Assembly (NCBI RefSeq): GCF_001039005.1
Contig: NZ_LDWR01000023.1
Span: forward strand, 1-64,000
DNA length: 64,000 nucleotides
Source: Burkholderia cepacia
Lineage (GTDB): Bacteria; Pseudomonadota; Gammaproteobacteria; Burkholderiales; Burkholderiaceae
Direction: 5' to 3'
Shown here one piece after another: positions 46,199 through 56,022 of the stretch (positions within the stretch are counted from its first letter, which is position 1; each line of letters begins with the position of its first letter). The position numbers were made by a program, and so were the translations under genes. Under the pieces are notes generated by a model, which worked only from the letters and a program-made list of their open reading frames with translations, ran no database searches and was not told where the DNA came from.

Positions 46199-49084
46199 TC
46201 ACGAGGCCGTCATGCCGATGCCGAACACGTGCATCTTGCCGGCACTGACCTGGCGCGGCAGCACGATGCTCGTGACCACCTTGCCGGGCGGCACGGGAAG
46301 CTTCTGCGCGAAGATGTAGGTCTTGACGTTGTCCTGCTGACCATTGCCGCCGTTGCGGTAGGCCATCGTGACGGCGACCGTCGAACTGGCGCTCGCGCTG
46401 CCGCCGTTCAGGGTCCAGTCGTCGAACGCCAGCGTGACGGCCTGACTCGAACCGTCGGCGAAGTTCAGCTGCGCGATGCCGCTGCTCGGACCGTTGTTGG
46501 CCGAGCCGAGCACCACGACACCGGTGCCGACCGAGCCCGGCGGCAGCATCACGGTCTGGCCGACCGTCACGGTATTGTCGAGCGACAGCGGTCCGCCCGC
46601 CACCGCCACGCTGGCGCCGGCTACCGCGAACGGCTTGCCCGGCTGCACGCCCGCGGCCGCCAGCGCGTTCAGCGAGTAGCTGAACAGGCTGCCGTCGAAG
46701 TCCGCACCCTGGCCGTCGGTATTGGTCGCGCCATCCGCGCTGAAGCCGCGATTGTTGTAGCTGTCGGCCGCGTTGAGCGCCACCGGCACGCCGAACGACG
46801 GCGGCTGTTTCTGGCTGCCCCATTGCGACGGGGCGCCGCCCATCGCGAAGTGCAGCGTGGCGCCGTTGGCGATGTCGTCGAAGGCAACCCATGCGGCAGG
46901 GTGGGCGCGGCCGTTGATCGACAGCGACTGCACATAGTTCGACGCGGGCGCGCCCTCGGCGCGGATCCGCCAGGTGCGGCCGTTGCCGAGCCGCACGTCG
47001 ATCTGCGGGAACTGCGGGCTGCCGATCGCGAGGCCTGCCACGCCGGGGATCTGCGGGTACAGGCCGAGCGCGCCCCACACGTACCAGCCCGACACCGCGC
47101 CAAGGTCGTCGTTGCCCGGCAGGCCATCGGGGCCGGTGCCGAACGCGGTGCCCATGATCTGCTGTACGACGCGCTGCGTACCCGACGGTTGCGCGGCCCA
47201 GTTGTAGAGCCAGGGCGCCTCGAAGGTCGGCTCGTTGCCCATGTAGAAATTCGGCAGGGTCATGCCCGCATTGAGTACCGTGAAGAACTGGTCGAGCCGC
47301 GACGTTACCGTCGTATTGCCGCCCAGCTGCGCGAACAGGCCGGCCGAATCGTACGGCACCATCCACGTGTACTGCTCGGCATTGCCCTCCACGTAGTTGT
47401 CGCCGCTGCTCGGCGTCTCGGGAATCCACGCGCCGTTCGACTGCCGTGCCGCGATCAGCGGGGGTGTCAGCGCGGTGTTCAGCAGGTTCTGCCAGTAGGC
47501 CGAGCGGCCCAGCAGCATGCGTTGCGTGGCGGTATCGCCGAGTGCGCCGGCAAAGCTCGAGATGGCGAAGTCGCTGCTCGTGTATTCGAGCGTCGACGAA
47601 GCCTGCCCCCACTCGCCGCTGGTGATGTAGCCGGTCTGCAGGTAGCTCGCGCGTCCACCGTTGGTGGTCACGTTGTTGCACGCGGTGCCGGGGATGTTCG
47701 CCATCTTCACCATGTGCTGCAGCGCTGAGCGCGTATCGAAGCGCCGTGCACCGAAGGCATGGGCACTCGACACGATCAGCGAACCGGCATCGCCCGGCAT
47801 CACGCCGTCCTCGACGTTGTCGTTGACCCAGTGCGGTATCGCGCCGCACTGATCCGCGTCGTTGACCAGCGACTGGATCATGTCGCTCGTCTCGGACGGG
47901 TTGAGGATCGCCTTCAGCTGGATCAGCGAGCGGTAGATGTCCCAGCCCGAGAACGACGAATACTGTGCCGCCTGGCCCTTGGCGACCTGATGCACGGTAT
48001 TGTCGAAGCCGATGTACTGGCCGTTCACGTCGCTGAAGATGCTGGGTGCCCACAGCGCATGATAGAGCGCCGTGTAGAACTTCTTTTTCGCGTCGAGCGT
48101 GCCGCCCGCCACGCGAATCCCGTTGAGGCGGTCGTTCCAGATGCGGTCCGCCTGCGTGCGCACGCCGTCGAAGTCCCAGCCGCGATTTTCCGCGTCGAGG
48201 TTGGCCTTCGCATTGGCGACGCTGACGTACGAGATGCCGATCTTCATCCTGACCGTCTGGCCGGAGCGGAAGCCGAGCTGGGCCACGCCGTGCGAAATCG
48301 CGGACGAAGCGAAGGGCTGGTCGAACGCGGCGTAAAAGTACACGGGCACCGGCACCGAGTTGCCGCAGAAGCCGCCGCCGATCGTGCTGCCCGAGAGGGC
48401 GCTGTCGGAAACCTGCGTGATCGCACCGGTGGTCGACGTTTTCGTGTTGGTGCGCGTCGCGTCGAGCACCAGCAGCGCGGGTTGGCCGGCCGGGTAGGTG
48501 AACCGGCCGAAGCCGGTGCGCAGCGTGGCGGTCAGCTCCACCTTGATCTGCGAATCGAGCAGCACGGAATAGTAGCCGGGCTTGGCCGTTTCATTCGCAT
48601 GACTGAAGGTCGGCACGAGCTTCGTCGCGTCGGTGGTCGGCATGACCGGGAATTCGCCGTTGTTGCCGCTGCAGCCGGCCCCCGGCATGTGCGTCACGCT
48701 GAATCCCTGGATCGAGTGGATGTCGTAGTAGTAGCCGGCGGGCGAGTTCGGCTCCTGGCTGTCGTTCGGCGCCGGCGTGGTGTTGGTGTCGGGCGCCCAT
48801 TGCACCATGCCCGACGGCAGGCCGGCGGCCGGCTCGACGCTGCCGGCCTGTCCTGCCGGCACCGGGTTTGGTGAATTGCTCGCGAGCGTGCCGATCAACG
48901 GATCGACATACTGCGTCAACGACAGGCTGCGGTTGTCGTCGAGATTGGTCGTATCGGCCACGGCGTTCGACGGCCTTGCAGTCAGTATCGACGCCGCCGT
49001 TCCGTCACTGCCGTCACCGCCTCCGCATCCCGCCAACGCACACGTCGCGGCCAGTATCGCCGCGAGCGTCGTGAATCGATTCAT
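46199..49084 (-). CDS. GH92-family alpha-mannosidase, lipoprotein
   Basis: A 961-residue exported protein. The signal peptide ends in ALAGC, a lipobox with acylated Cys near residue 20, followed by a Gly/Asp/Ser linker. The body shows GH92 hallmarks: YVDPLIGT at the start, GWDIYRSLIQLKAILNP, 'MGNEPTFEAPWLYNWAAQPS' and PGNDDLGAVSGWYVWGALGL, whose Asp pair corresponds to the calcium-assisted catalytic site of exo-alpha-mannosidases. A roughly 130-residue C-terminal beta domain (from about residue 820) follows, perhaps for carbohydrate binding. It should trim alpha-linked mannose from glycans at the cell surface. ATG 49084 follows GGAGGGGGC. No sugar importer lies next to it. Confidence 0.88.
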   Translation of the reverse strand: MNRFTTLAAILAATCALAGCGGGDGSDGTAASILTARPSNAVADTTNLDDNRSLSLTQYVDPLIGTLASNSPNPVPAGQAGSVEPAAGLPSGMVQWAPDTNTTPAPNDSQEPNSPAGYYYDIHSIQGFSVTHMPGAGCSGNNGEFPVMPTTDATKLVPTFSHANETAKPGYYSVLLDSQIKVELTATLRTGFGRFTYPAGQPALLVLDATRTNTKTSTTGAITQVSDSALSGSTIGGGFCGNSVPVPVYFYAAFDQPFASSAISHGVAQLGFRSGQTVRMKIGISYVSVANAKANLDAENRGWDFDGVRTQADRIWNDRLNGIRVAGGTLDAKKKFYTALYHALWAPSIFSDVNGQYIGFDNTVHQVAKGQAAQYSSFSGWDIYRSLIQLKAILNPSETSDMIQSLVNDADQCGAIPHWVNDNVEDGVMPGDAGSLIVSSAHAFGARRFDTRSALQHMVKMANIPGTACNNVTTNGGRASYLQTGYITSGEWGQASSTLEYTSSDFAISSFAGALGDTATQRMLLGRSAYWQNLLNTALTPPLIAARQSNGAWIPETPSSGDNYVEGNAEQYTWMVPYDSAGLFAQLGGNTTVTSRLDQFFTVLNAGMTLPNFYMGNEPTFEAPWLYNWAAQPSGTQRVVQQIMGTAFGTGPDGLPGNDDLGAVSGWYVWGALGLYPQIPGVAGLAIGSPQFPQIDVRLGNGRTWRIRAEGAPASNYVQSLSINGRAHPAAWVAFDDIANGATLHFAMGGAPSQWGSQKQPPSFGVPVALNAADSYNNRGFSADGATNTDGQGADFDGSLFSYSLNALAAAGVQPGKPFAVAGASVAVAGGPLSLDNTVTVGQTVMLPPGSVGTGVVVLGSANNGPSSGIAQLNFADGSSQAVTLAFDDWTLNGGSASASSTVAVTMAYRNGGNGQQDNVKTYIFAQKLPVPPGKVVTSIVLPRQVSAGKMHVFGIGMTAS

Positions 49085-49183
49085 GATTGCCCCCTCCATT
49101 CGGATATGCATCTTCTGCGTTGATCACCCGGTCGATCGAACCATGGGTTCGCCGTGGGTTATGGCTATCCTGTTGGGTCGTAA

Positions 49184-49212
49184 CACTAGGATTTGGAGGA
49201 ATCCGCTGTCAA
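49184..49212 (-). promoter_or_regulatory. Probable sigma-70 promoter of the mannosidase gene
   Basis: Read leftward: perfect -35 TTGACA (49207-49212), 17-bp spacer, -10 TAGTGT (49184-49189, 3 of 6). It lies about 100 bp before the start, beside a notably AT-rich stretch (about 49215-49260) that could act as an UP element. The rest of 49085-49373 has no gene. Confidence 0.45.
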
Positions 49213-49373
49213 TCGGAATAACAGAGTTGTAATATTTTTATTCGATTTACTAAACAAATGGAAACGCGGGGACGTTCGGCGCTATTTCGTCGAGATGACA
49301 CTGCAACGGTGTGAGCGCGAGTGACGCGCGCGGTGCCCGGCGCAACGACATGCGCGCGCCATTTCGCATCCGG

Positions 49374-49469
49374 TCAGGTGTCCGTCCTCTGCATCCGCAC
49401 GCACTGCGCCAGCGCCCGCACGCCGGGCTCGATCCGGTCGAGCGGAATCGCGGAAAAACCCATCCGGAA
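49374..49469 (-). pseudogene. C-terminal remnant of a MocR/PdxR-type (GntR-aminotransferase) regulator
   Basis: The leftward frame ends FRMGFSAIPLDRIEPGVRAL, then AQCVRMQRTDT and TGA. 'LGFSAIP..RIEPGVRALA' is the usual last segment of the aminotransferase domain of MocR proteins. Everything before it is missing: at 49469 the frame turns to nonsense where the rightward fragment begins. Confidence 0.55.
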
Positions 49470-49624
49470 GCAGCGGCATCGCGCACACGCTGCTGGCGTG
49501 CGCGTCGCGCGAATTCGGGCGGCCGATCCGCATCGATGCCGGCGCGCGTGCATGGCCCGATACGCCGGCGTGGGCGAAGCTGTGCCGCTGCCTCGAATAC
49601 GAAGGGCTGGTTGTGGTTCGCTGA
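49469..49624 (+). pseudogene. C-terminal gene tail (rightward), possibly GNAT-like
   Basis: Fifty-one codons (SSGIAHTLLACASREFGRPI, then RIDAGARAWPDTPAWAKLCR, ending VVVR-TGA) have clear coding bias but no start. The style 'GIA..LL......P.RIDAG' recalls the end of a GNAT acetyltransferase fold. It is preceded directly by the MocR tail, so the shared 5' halves of two divergent genes are gone. Confidence 0.45.
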
Positions 49625-49684
49625 CTTGCGACGCGGCGGGGAAGGGCGCGTCGCGCCTTCCCGCCGCATCCGGCGTGACCGGTA

Positions 49685-51904
49685 TTACTGATAGAAGTTG
49701 AGCGTGACCATCGCCGAACGGCCCGGCGCCCACGTCGCGTAGATCGGATACGCGCTCGCGTAATACTTCTTGTCGAACAGGTTCTGCACGTTCAGCTGGA
49801 CGTCCATCGTCTTGTTCACGCGCCACGTCGCGGCCGCGTCGAAGCGGGCGTAGCCGGGCGTCCACTTCTTCACCGTCGGCGACACCGATGCGTAGGTCTT
49901 GCTCATCACCGTCGCGCCCGCGCCGAGCGTCAGCTTCGGCATCACGTCGTAGCTCGTCCACAGCGTGAAGCTGTGCTTCGGCACCATCACCATCGGCAGG
50001 CCCGAGCCGCCCGGATTGCCGGGGCCCGCATCGACCGTGACCGCGTTCAGGTAGGTATAGCCGCCGAACACGTGCCACTTGTCCGTCAGGTTGCCCGCGA
50101 AGCCGAGTTCGGCGCCGCGCACGCGCTGCTTGCCCGCGTTGATCGTGTGGCCGAGGCCGTCGCTGACCTGCGCATTGGTCTTCTCGGTGTCGAACAGCGC
50201 GGACGTCAACGAAAGCTGCTGGTCGATCACGTCCCATTTCGCGCCGACCTCGATGTTGCGCGTGCGCTCGGGCGTCAGGTTCTGGTTGTTCGCGGTGATC
50301 TGGTCGGTGCCGCCGCCGAGGCCGCCGTTCGCGCCGGGCGGGTTCGACGACGTGCCGTACGACGCATACAGGCTCACGGTGCGCACCGGCTTGTACACGA
50401 GGCCGAACTGGTAGCTGAACAGGTTCGACGTGTTCGACAGGTCGGCCGCGCCGGCCTGCTTCGCGTTGAGGTCGTAGCGGTCGAAACGCAGCCCCGCGTT
50501 GAAGAGCCATTGCTCGGTCAGCTTGACCGTGTCGAAGAGGTACGCCGACGCGGTCGTCGTGCGCGTGTTGGTCGTCGCGCCGGGGAAGCTCTTGTCACCG
50601 TTCAGCACGATGTTGCCGGTCCACGGCATGTTCGGGTTCCAGCCGCCCGCGAGCGGCGTGCAGTTGCCCGGCACCGTGCACGGTCCGCCCGAGCGGATGT
50701 TGTTGCCTTTCGCATCGGTGACGAGGTAACCCTCGTAGCGGTTCTGTTCGAGACTGAACTCGACGCCGGCCGTCAGCGTGTGCTGCATGCCGAACAGGTT
50801 CGTGCGGCCGGTCACCTCGGTCTGGTTCGCGATGCCGTTCGTCGCGTACTTGCCGCTCTTCGCCTGCAGGCTCAGCATGTTCGGATTCGACGCGAGGATC
50901 TGCGGATTCGTCGCCACGTAATCGAGCGTCGTGCGGCCGAACATCGTCGTGTTCTTCAGCTTCCAGTCGTCGTTGATGCGATGCTCGACGCGCACTTCGC
51001 CGGTGTCGGTCTGCCCGTAACGATAGTCGCGCGTGTTCAGCCCGAAGAACTGCCCGCGATCGGTCGGCACCGGCGTGCCGCCCGACGCACGGAACGGCAC
51101 GCTGAAGTCCGGCATGTCGTACGAGTTCACGTGGTAGTAGCTGACCGTGACCGTGGTCGGCGTGTTCAGCCCGAACACGATCGACGGCGCGACGCCCCAG
51201 CGCTTGTTGTACACGTCGTTGCGGCCGGCCTGGTTCGCGTCGTGACCCATCACGTTCAGGCGCACGGCCGTTGTGTCGTTGATCTTGCGGTTCGCGTCGA
51301 CCGTCGCGCGCTTGTAGCCGTCGGTGCCGAAGCCGATGCTGCTGTTGATGAAGTTGTCGTTCTTCGGCGTCTTCGTGACGATGTCGACGCTGCCGCCCAC
51401 CGAGCCGCGGCCCGCGTAGACCGAATCGGGGCCCTTGATCACGCTGATCTGCTCGACCGCGAACGTCTCGCGGTTCTGCAGCCCCGAGTCGCGCATTCCG
51501 TCGACGAAGATCGAGTTGCGCGATTCGAAGCCGCGGATCACCGGACGGTCGGCCGACGGGTTCGCGGCCGCATCGCCGCCGAGGAACGTGATGCCCGGCA
51601 CCGAACGCAGCGCGTCCGCGAACGACGTGACGTTCTTTTCCTTGATCAACTGCTCGGGGATCACCGTCACCGAACGCGGTGTATCGAGCAGCGGCGCGGT
51701 GAACTTGTACGACGGCGAACGCTTCACCTGCATGTCCGACAGCGCGGACGACTGGACCGCGATCGTCGGCAGCGTCGCAGGTGCGTCGGTGACAGGAGCG
51801 GAGGCGGGAGCGGTTTCGGCGGAGGCGAGCAGCGGCGTCAGGAAAACGGAGCAGGTCAGCGCCGACACGAGGGCGCGAGGCCTCGTCTTGAACTGGGCAG
51901 GCAT
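49685..51904 (-). CDS. TonB-dependent siderophore receptor
   Basis: A 739-residue outer-membrane receptor. A signal peptide (to about LLASAET) precedes a TonB-box-containing region, the plug (SVTVIPEQLIKEKNVTSFAD, 'FVDGMRDSGLQNRETFAVEQ', RGSVGGSVDIVTKTP) and a 22-strand barrel that ends in aromatic LNFYQ as expected for outer-membrane insertion. This is the catecholate/Fiu-like branch that imports iron-loaded siderophores with TonB energy; the exact siderophore is unknown. ATG 51904 is chosen since it starts the signal peptide; an ATG at 51973 adds 23 residues. A Fur-box-like sequence lies upstream. No siderophore synthesis genes are near. Confidence 0.88.
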   Translation of the reverse strand: MPAQFKTRPRALVSALTCSVFLTPLLASAETAPASAPVTDAPATLPTIAVQSSALSDMQVKRSPSYKFTAPLLDTPRSVTVIPEQLIKEKNVTSFADALRSVPGITFLGGDAAANPSADRPVIRGFESRNSIFVDGMRDSGLQNRETFAVEQISVIKGPDSVYAGRGSVGGSVDIVTKTPKNDNFINSSIGFGTDGYKRATVDANRKINDTTAVRLNVMGHDANQAGRNDVYNKRWGVAPSIVFGLNTPTTVTVSYYHVNSYDMPDFSVPFRASGGTPVPTDRGQFFGLNTRDYRYGQTDTGEVRVEHRINDDWKLKNTTMFGRTTLDYVATNPQILASNPNMLSLQAKSGKYATNGIANQTEVTGRTNLFGMQHTLTAGVEFSLEQNRYEGYLVTDAKGNNIRSGGPCTVPGNCTPLAGGWNPNMPWTGNIVLNGDKSFPGATTNTRTTTASAYLFDTVKLTEQWLFNAGLRFDRYDLNAKQAGAADLSNTSNLFSYQFGLVYKPVRTVSLYASYGTSSNPPGANGGLGGGTDQITANNQNLTPERTRNIEVGAKWDVIDQQLSLTSALFDTEKTNAQVSDGLGHTINAGKQRVRGAELGFAGNLTDKWHVFGGYTYLNAVTVDAGPGNPGGSGLPMVMVPKHSFTLWTSYDVMPKLTLGAGATVMSKTYASVSPTVKKWTPGYARFDAAATWRVNKTMDVQLNVQNLFDKKYYASAYPIYATWAPGRSAMVTLNFYQ

Positions 51905-51990
51905 ATCGGGAAGCAACGGAAGGTTCGGTGATCGGGCGCGTTTTCTCGATGCGGGCAGTACTGGCCGGAACATCGGAGTACGTCAATGTA

Positions 51991-52009
51991 AATGCGTATG
52001 ATTCGCGTT
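51991..52009. promoter_or_regulatory. Candidate Fur box of the siderophore receptor gene
   Basis: AATGCGTATGATTCGCGTT matches its reverse complement at 14 of 19 bases and resembles the AATGCGAAT-type Fur boxes of Burkholderia. It lies 87 bp upstream of the receptor start. The rest of 51905-52228 has no gene. Confidence 0.55.
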
Positions 52010-52228
52010 AGCGGTCGCAATTGTACGAATTAGACCCAAATATGTAAACACTTGAATGGTTTTTGTACTAAATCAGTCAGGTTTTCGTGGGCGGCGCAGC
52101 TGCCTTTGCGTCGCGTGCAACACCGCTTTCCATGGCTCGACCGGCGCGCGGCGGCGACGACTCGATACACTGCGGTACCGGTTGGACGGGCCCCGGCAAG
52201 CAGGCCCCGAGCAAGGAGACAACACACG

Positions 52229-53293
52229 ATGGACACCCAACGCGCAGCGGTCGTCACGTACCGCGGCAATGCGATCGAGAACACGCACGTCGCCCATGTG
52301 GCAGTGGTCGATGCCCGCGGCCGGTTGCTGGCCCGGTTCGGCGATCCGTTCCGGATGACGCTCGCGCGCTCGGCGGCCAAGCCTGCGCAGGCGCTGTCGG
52401 TGATCGAGACGGGCGCGCCCGAGCGCTTCGGCTTCGACGACGCGGACATCGCGCTGATGTGCGCGTCGCACAGCAGCGAGGACCGGCATATCGAACGCAC
52501 GCGGGCGATGCTGGCCAAGGCGGCCGCGCACGAATCGGACTTGCGTTGCGGCGGCCATCCGCCGTTGTCCGACGCGGTGTACCGGTCGTGGATCAAGCGC
52601 GACTACACGCCGACCGGCGTGTGCAGCAACTGTTCGGGCAAGCACGTCGGGATGCTGGCCGGCGCGCGGGCGATCGGTGCCGCGATGGCCGACTACCATC
52701 TGCCCGACCATCCGATGCAGGTGCGCGTGAAGCATGTCTTGGCCGACGCGTGCGGGTTGCGCGACGACGAAGTCGACTGGGCGATCGACGGCTGCAACCT
52801 GCCGACGCCGGCTTTTTCGCTGGATCGGTTGGCACGTCTCTATGCATCGCTGGCCGACGGCGCGGACACGGTGGAAGCGGGCGGCGGGGCGATCACCGAG
52901 CGCGTTCGCGCGCTGGCACGCATTCATCGCGCGATGACCGCACATCCCGAACTGGTCGCCGGCGACGGGCGCTATTGCACGGTGCTGATGAACGCGTTCG
53001 ACGGGCAGGTCGTCGGCAAGCTCGGCGCGGATGCGTGCTACGGGATCGGCGTGCGTGCATCGGAACGCACGCGGCAGCTCGGTGCCGACGGCGCGCTCGG
53101 CCTGTCGGTGAAGATCGAGGACGGCAATCTCGACGTGCTCTACATGGTCGTCAGCGAACTCCTCGAGCGGTTGCAGATCGGCACGTCCGAGCAACGCGCG
53201 CAACTGGCCGGCTTTCATCGGCCGCGGATGCTCAATACGAAGGGCGTCGAGATTGGGCACGTCGCGTTCCCGTTCGAATTGCAGCCGGCCTAG
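52229..53293 (+). CDS. Asparaginase, type II thermolabile family (PF06089-like)
   Basis: A 354-residue enzyme of the Rhizobium-type asparaginase family, unrelated to the classical AnsA/AnsB fold. Family signatures are FRMTLARSAAKPAQALSVIE, MCASHSSEDRHIERTRAML, TGVCSNCSGKHVGMLAGARA and IDGCNLPTPAFSL; the Ser-Lys and Cys residues in these blocks form the active site. It should hydrolyse asparagine to aspartate and ammonia in the cytoplasm. AAGGAGAC precedes ATG 52229. The neighbours aspA and a permease make an asparagine-use group. Confidence 0.85.
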   Translation: MDTQRAAVVTYRGNAIENTHVAHVAVVDARGRLLARFGDPFRMTLARSAAKPAQALSVIETGAPERFGFDDADIALMCASHSSEDRHIERTRAMLAKAAAHESDLRCGGHPPLSDAVYRSWIKRDYTPTGVCSNCSGKHVGMLAGARAIGAAMADYHLPDHPMQVRVKHVLADACGLRDDEVDWAIDGCNLPTPAFSLDRLARLYASLADGADTVEAGGGAITERVRALARIHRAMTAHPELVAGDGRYCTVLMNAFDGQVVGKLGADACYGIGVRASERTRQLGADGALGLSVKIEDGNLDVLYMVVSELLERLQIGTSEQRAQLAGFHRPRMLNTKGVEIGHVAFPFELQPA

Positions 53294-53387
53294 CCTGAAT
53301 GCCGACACCGCGCCGATGCCGCCGGCCCGCGATCCGGGCGGCGTGCGTCGGCGCCCGCCTGCGCGCTGACCGATGCGGACGCGCGCG

Positions 53388-54362
53388 CTACGCGCGTTCG
53401 CCGCGAATCTTCGTCAGCTCCCGTTCCGACAGCTCGCCGATCTGCGCGAGGTGCTCCGCGAGAAAATCCTTCAGCACGCGCAGCTTCGTCGAGCTGCGCC
53501 GGTTCGCCAGATACGCGATGTAGATGAATTCGCCCGTCAGCCGGTTCTGCAGCCGGTAGCGCGGCAGCACGGCTTCGAGCCGGCCGCTCGCGAGCAGGTC
53601 GCGCACCAGCCAGATCTCGAACTCCGCGATGCCGAGCCCCGCGCAGGTCGCTTCGAGCAGCAGCTCCGAATGGTCGGTGACGAGATTGCCGGCCGGCAGC
53701 ACGCTGTGCTGCGCGTCGCCGTTCACGAGATCCCAGCGCGGATCGCCTTCGGGGTGCACGTAACGCAGGCAGTTGTGATGCTTCAGGTCGTCCGGCGTCG
53801 ACGGGCGCCCGCAGCGGTCGAGATAGCCGGGCGTCGCGCACAGGATGCTGTCGTTGCGCGACAGCCGGTGGACGACCAGGTTGTCCAGGTAGTTCTCGCC
53901 CTCGTGAATGTCGAGATCGAAGCCGCCGGCCACGAGGTCGTTGTGGTTGTCGGTGAGCCGCACGTCGAGCTGGATCGTCGGATAGCGCGCGAGAAACGGC
54001 GCGACCAGCGGCGCGAGGTGACGGCGGCCGAACGCGACCGGCGCGGTGAGCTTCAACGGGCCGCTCGGCCGCGCATTCAGCTCGGCGACGACACGCAGCG
54101 TGTCGTCGAGATCGGCGATCAGCGTGACGGCGCGTTCCAGGTAGATGTGGCCGGCCTCGGTCAGCGTCACGCTGTGCGTGGAGCGGTGCAGCAGCGCGAC
54201 GCCGAGCGATTCCTCGATGGCCGTCACCTTGCGCGCGACGGTCGACGTCGACACGTGCATCTCCTTCGCGACCGCCGAAAAACTCCCTGTTTCGACCACC
54301 CTGACGAACGCGCGCATCGCGCCCACGTGGTCGATGCCGGTTTCTCTCGCGCCTTTTTTCAT
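53388..54362 (-). CDS. LysR-family regulator, probably of the aspartase-permease genes
   Basis: A 324-residue LysR protein. Helix-turn-helix: GAMRAFVRVVETGSFSAVAK, then VSTSTVARKVTAIEESLGVA; the inducer domain begins KLTAPVAFGRRHLAPLVAPF and is of the CrgA/DsdC-like group. It is divergent from aspA across 141 bp, so it probably activates aspA in response to an amino acid and represses itself. ATG 54362 is used, with GAGAATC upstream; the frame to 54476 overlaps the promoter region. Confidence 0.8.
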   Translation of the reverse strand: MKKGARETGIDHVGAMRAFVRVVETGSFSAVAKEMHVSTSTVARKVTAIEESLGVALLHRSTHSVTLTEAGHIYLERAVTLIADLDDTLRVVAELNARPSGPLKLTAPVAFGRRHLAPLVAPFLARYPTIQLDVRLTDNHNDLVAGGFDLDIHEGENYLDNLVVHRLSRNDSILCATPGYLDRCGRPSTPDDLKHHNCLRYVHPEGDPRWDLVNGDAQHSVLPAGNLVTDHSELLLEATCAGLGIAEFEIWLVRDLLASGRLEAVLPRYRLQNRLTGEFIYIAYLANRRSSTKLRVLKDFLAEHLAQIGELSERELTKIRGERA

Positions 54363-54503
54363 TCGATTCTCGCTGTTGCGTCCCACGCAAAACCGCTTTC
54401 GATAATACAGAAGCGAGCTTGTTTTTGCAAAGGCATAGAATGCGAACCCGTCGCGTCGGGAAGCGGCGCACGACAAGCGGCAAGAGACATTCAGGAGGGC
54501 ACG

Positions 54504-55910
54504 ATGGCAGAAAACGGGTTCCGCGTCGAAGCGGATCTTTTAGGTAAACGAAGCATTCCGGACGAGGTCTATTACGGCGTCCATACGCTGCGCGCGAAAG
54601 AGAATTTCGACATCTCGGGCCGCAGTATCGCGACGCTCCCGTACCTCGTGCTGGCGCTCGCGGCCGTGAAGGAAGCCGCGGCCGACGCCAACTGCGAGCT
54701 CGGGCTGCTGCCGCAGCCGTATCGCGATGCGATCGCCGCCGCGTGCGTCGAGATCCGCGAGGGCCGTCTGCACGACCAGTTCGTCGTCGACGTCATCCAG
54801 GGCGGGGCCGGCACGTCGACCAACATGAACGCGAACGAGGTGATCTGCAACCGTGCGCTCGAAATCATGGGGCATGCACGCGGGCAGTACGAATACCTGC
54901 ACCCGAACGAGCACGTCAATCTCGCGCAGAGCACGAACGACGTCTATCCGACCGCGATCCGGATCGCGACGTGTTTCGCGGTCGAGCACCTGCTCGAAGC
55001 GATGGGGCGCCTGCGCGATGCGTTCGCGGAGAAGGCTGACGCGTTCGCGGGCCTGCTGAAGCTCGGCCGCACGCAGTTGCAGGACGCGGTGCCGATGACG
55101 CTCGGCCAGGAATTCTCGACCTATGCGGTGATGCTGACCGAAGACATCGCGCGCCTGCAGGAAGCCGGCTGGCTGATTCGCGAGATCAATCTCGGCGCGA
55201 CCGCGATCGGCACCGGGATCACCGCGCATCCGCAGTACGCGGAGAAGGCGCTGGCGGCGCTGCGGCGCATCACCGGGCTCGACCTGAGCACCGCGCCGAA
55301 CCTGATCGAGGCGACGCAGGATTGCGGCGCGTTCGTGCAGGTGTCGGGTGTGCTCAAGCGGATCGCCGTCAAGCTGTCGAAGATCTGCAACGACCTGCGG
55401 CTGCTGTCGAGCGGCCCGCGCGCGGGCTTCGGCGAGATCAACCTGCCGCCCATGCAGGCCGGTTCGTCGATCATGCCGGGCAAGGTGAACCCGGTGATCC
55501 CGGAAGTCGTCAACCAGGTTGCGTTCGAGGTGTTCGGCAACGACCTGACCGTGACCTTCGCCGCCGAGGCCGGACAGCTTCAGCTCAACGCGTTCGAACC
55601 GGTGATCGCCAGCGCGCTGTTCCGCAGCTTCAGCCATCTGACCGCGGCCTGTACGACGCTCGCGGAGCGGTGCGTGAGCGGGATCACCGCGAATCCCGAG
55701 CGGCTGCGCGAAACGATGGAGCGCTCGGTCGCGCTCGCGACCGCGCTGAACCCGTACATCGGCTACAAGAACGCGACGGTCGTCGCGGCCGAAGCGCACG
55801 CGAGCGGCAAGTCGGTCCGCGAGGTCGTGCTGGAGCGCCAGCTGATGACCGACGCGGAACTCGACGACGCGCTGCGGCCCGAAGCGCTGATCCGGCCGCG
55901 CGTGCTGTGA
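54504..55910 (+). CDS. aspA: Aspartate ammonia-lyase (aspartase)
   Basis: A 468-residue member of the fumarase/aspartase superfamily that deaminates aspartate to fumarate. The catalytic loop [19 protein letters not shown] is intact, as are [17 protein letters not shown] and [18 protein letters not shown]. KxxN after the Ser of the loop separates it from fumarase C only by context, but the start [20 protein letters not shown] is aspartase-specific. AGGAGGG lies before ATG 54504. The permease gene follows 112 bp later. With the asparaginase it feeds asparagine carbon to the citrate cycle. Confidence 0.9.
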   Translation: MAENGFRVEADLLGKRSIPDEVYYGVHTLRAKENFDISGRSIATLPYLVLALAAVKEAAADANCELGLLPQPYRDAIAAACVEIREGRLHDQFVVDVIQGGAGTSTNMNANEVICNRALEIMGHARGQYEYLHPNEHVNLAQSTNDVYPTAIRIATCFAVEHLLEAMGRLRDAFAEKADAFAGLLKLGRTQLQDAVPMTLGQEFSTYAVMLTEDIARLQEAGWLIREINLGATAIGTGITAHPQYAEKALAALRRITGLDLSTAPNLIEATQDCGAFVQVSGVLKRIAVKLSKICNDLRLLSSGPRAGFGEINLPPMQAGSSIMPGKVNPVIPEVVNQVAFEVFGNDLTVTFAAEAGQLQLNAFEPVIASALFRSFSHLTAACTTLAERCVSGITANPERLRETMERSVALATALNPYIGYKNATVVAAEAHASGKSVREVVLERQLMTDAELDDALRPEALIRPRVL

Positions 55911-56022
55911 CACCGGCCGCGCGGCGCCGGCGCCTGCCGCCGGCGGCCCGCGCGCGGCCGTTCCAATCGTTCCAGAAGCGCCCCCGCGCGGGGCGCGATA
56001 CATCAATAAATGGAGACTCACA

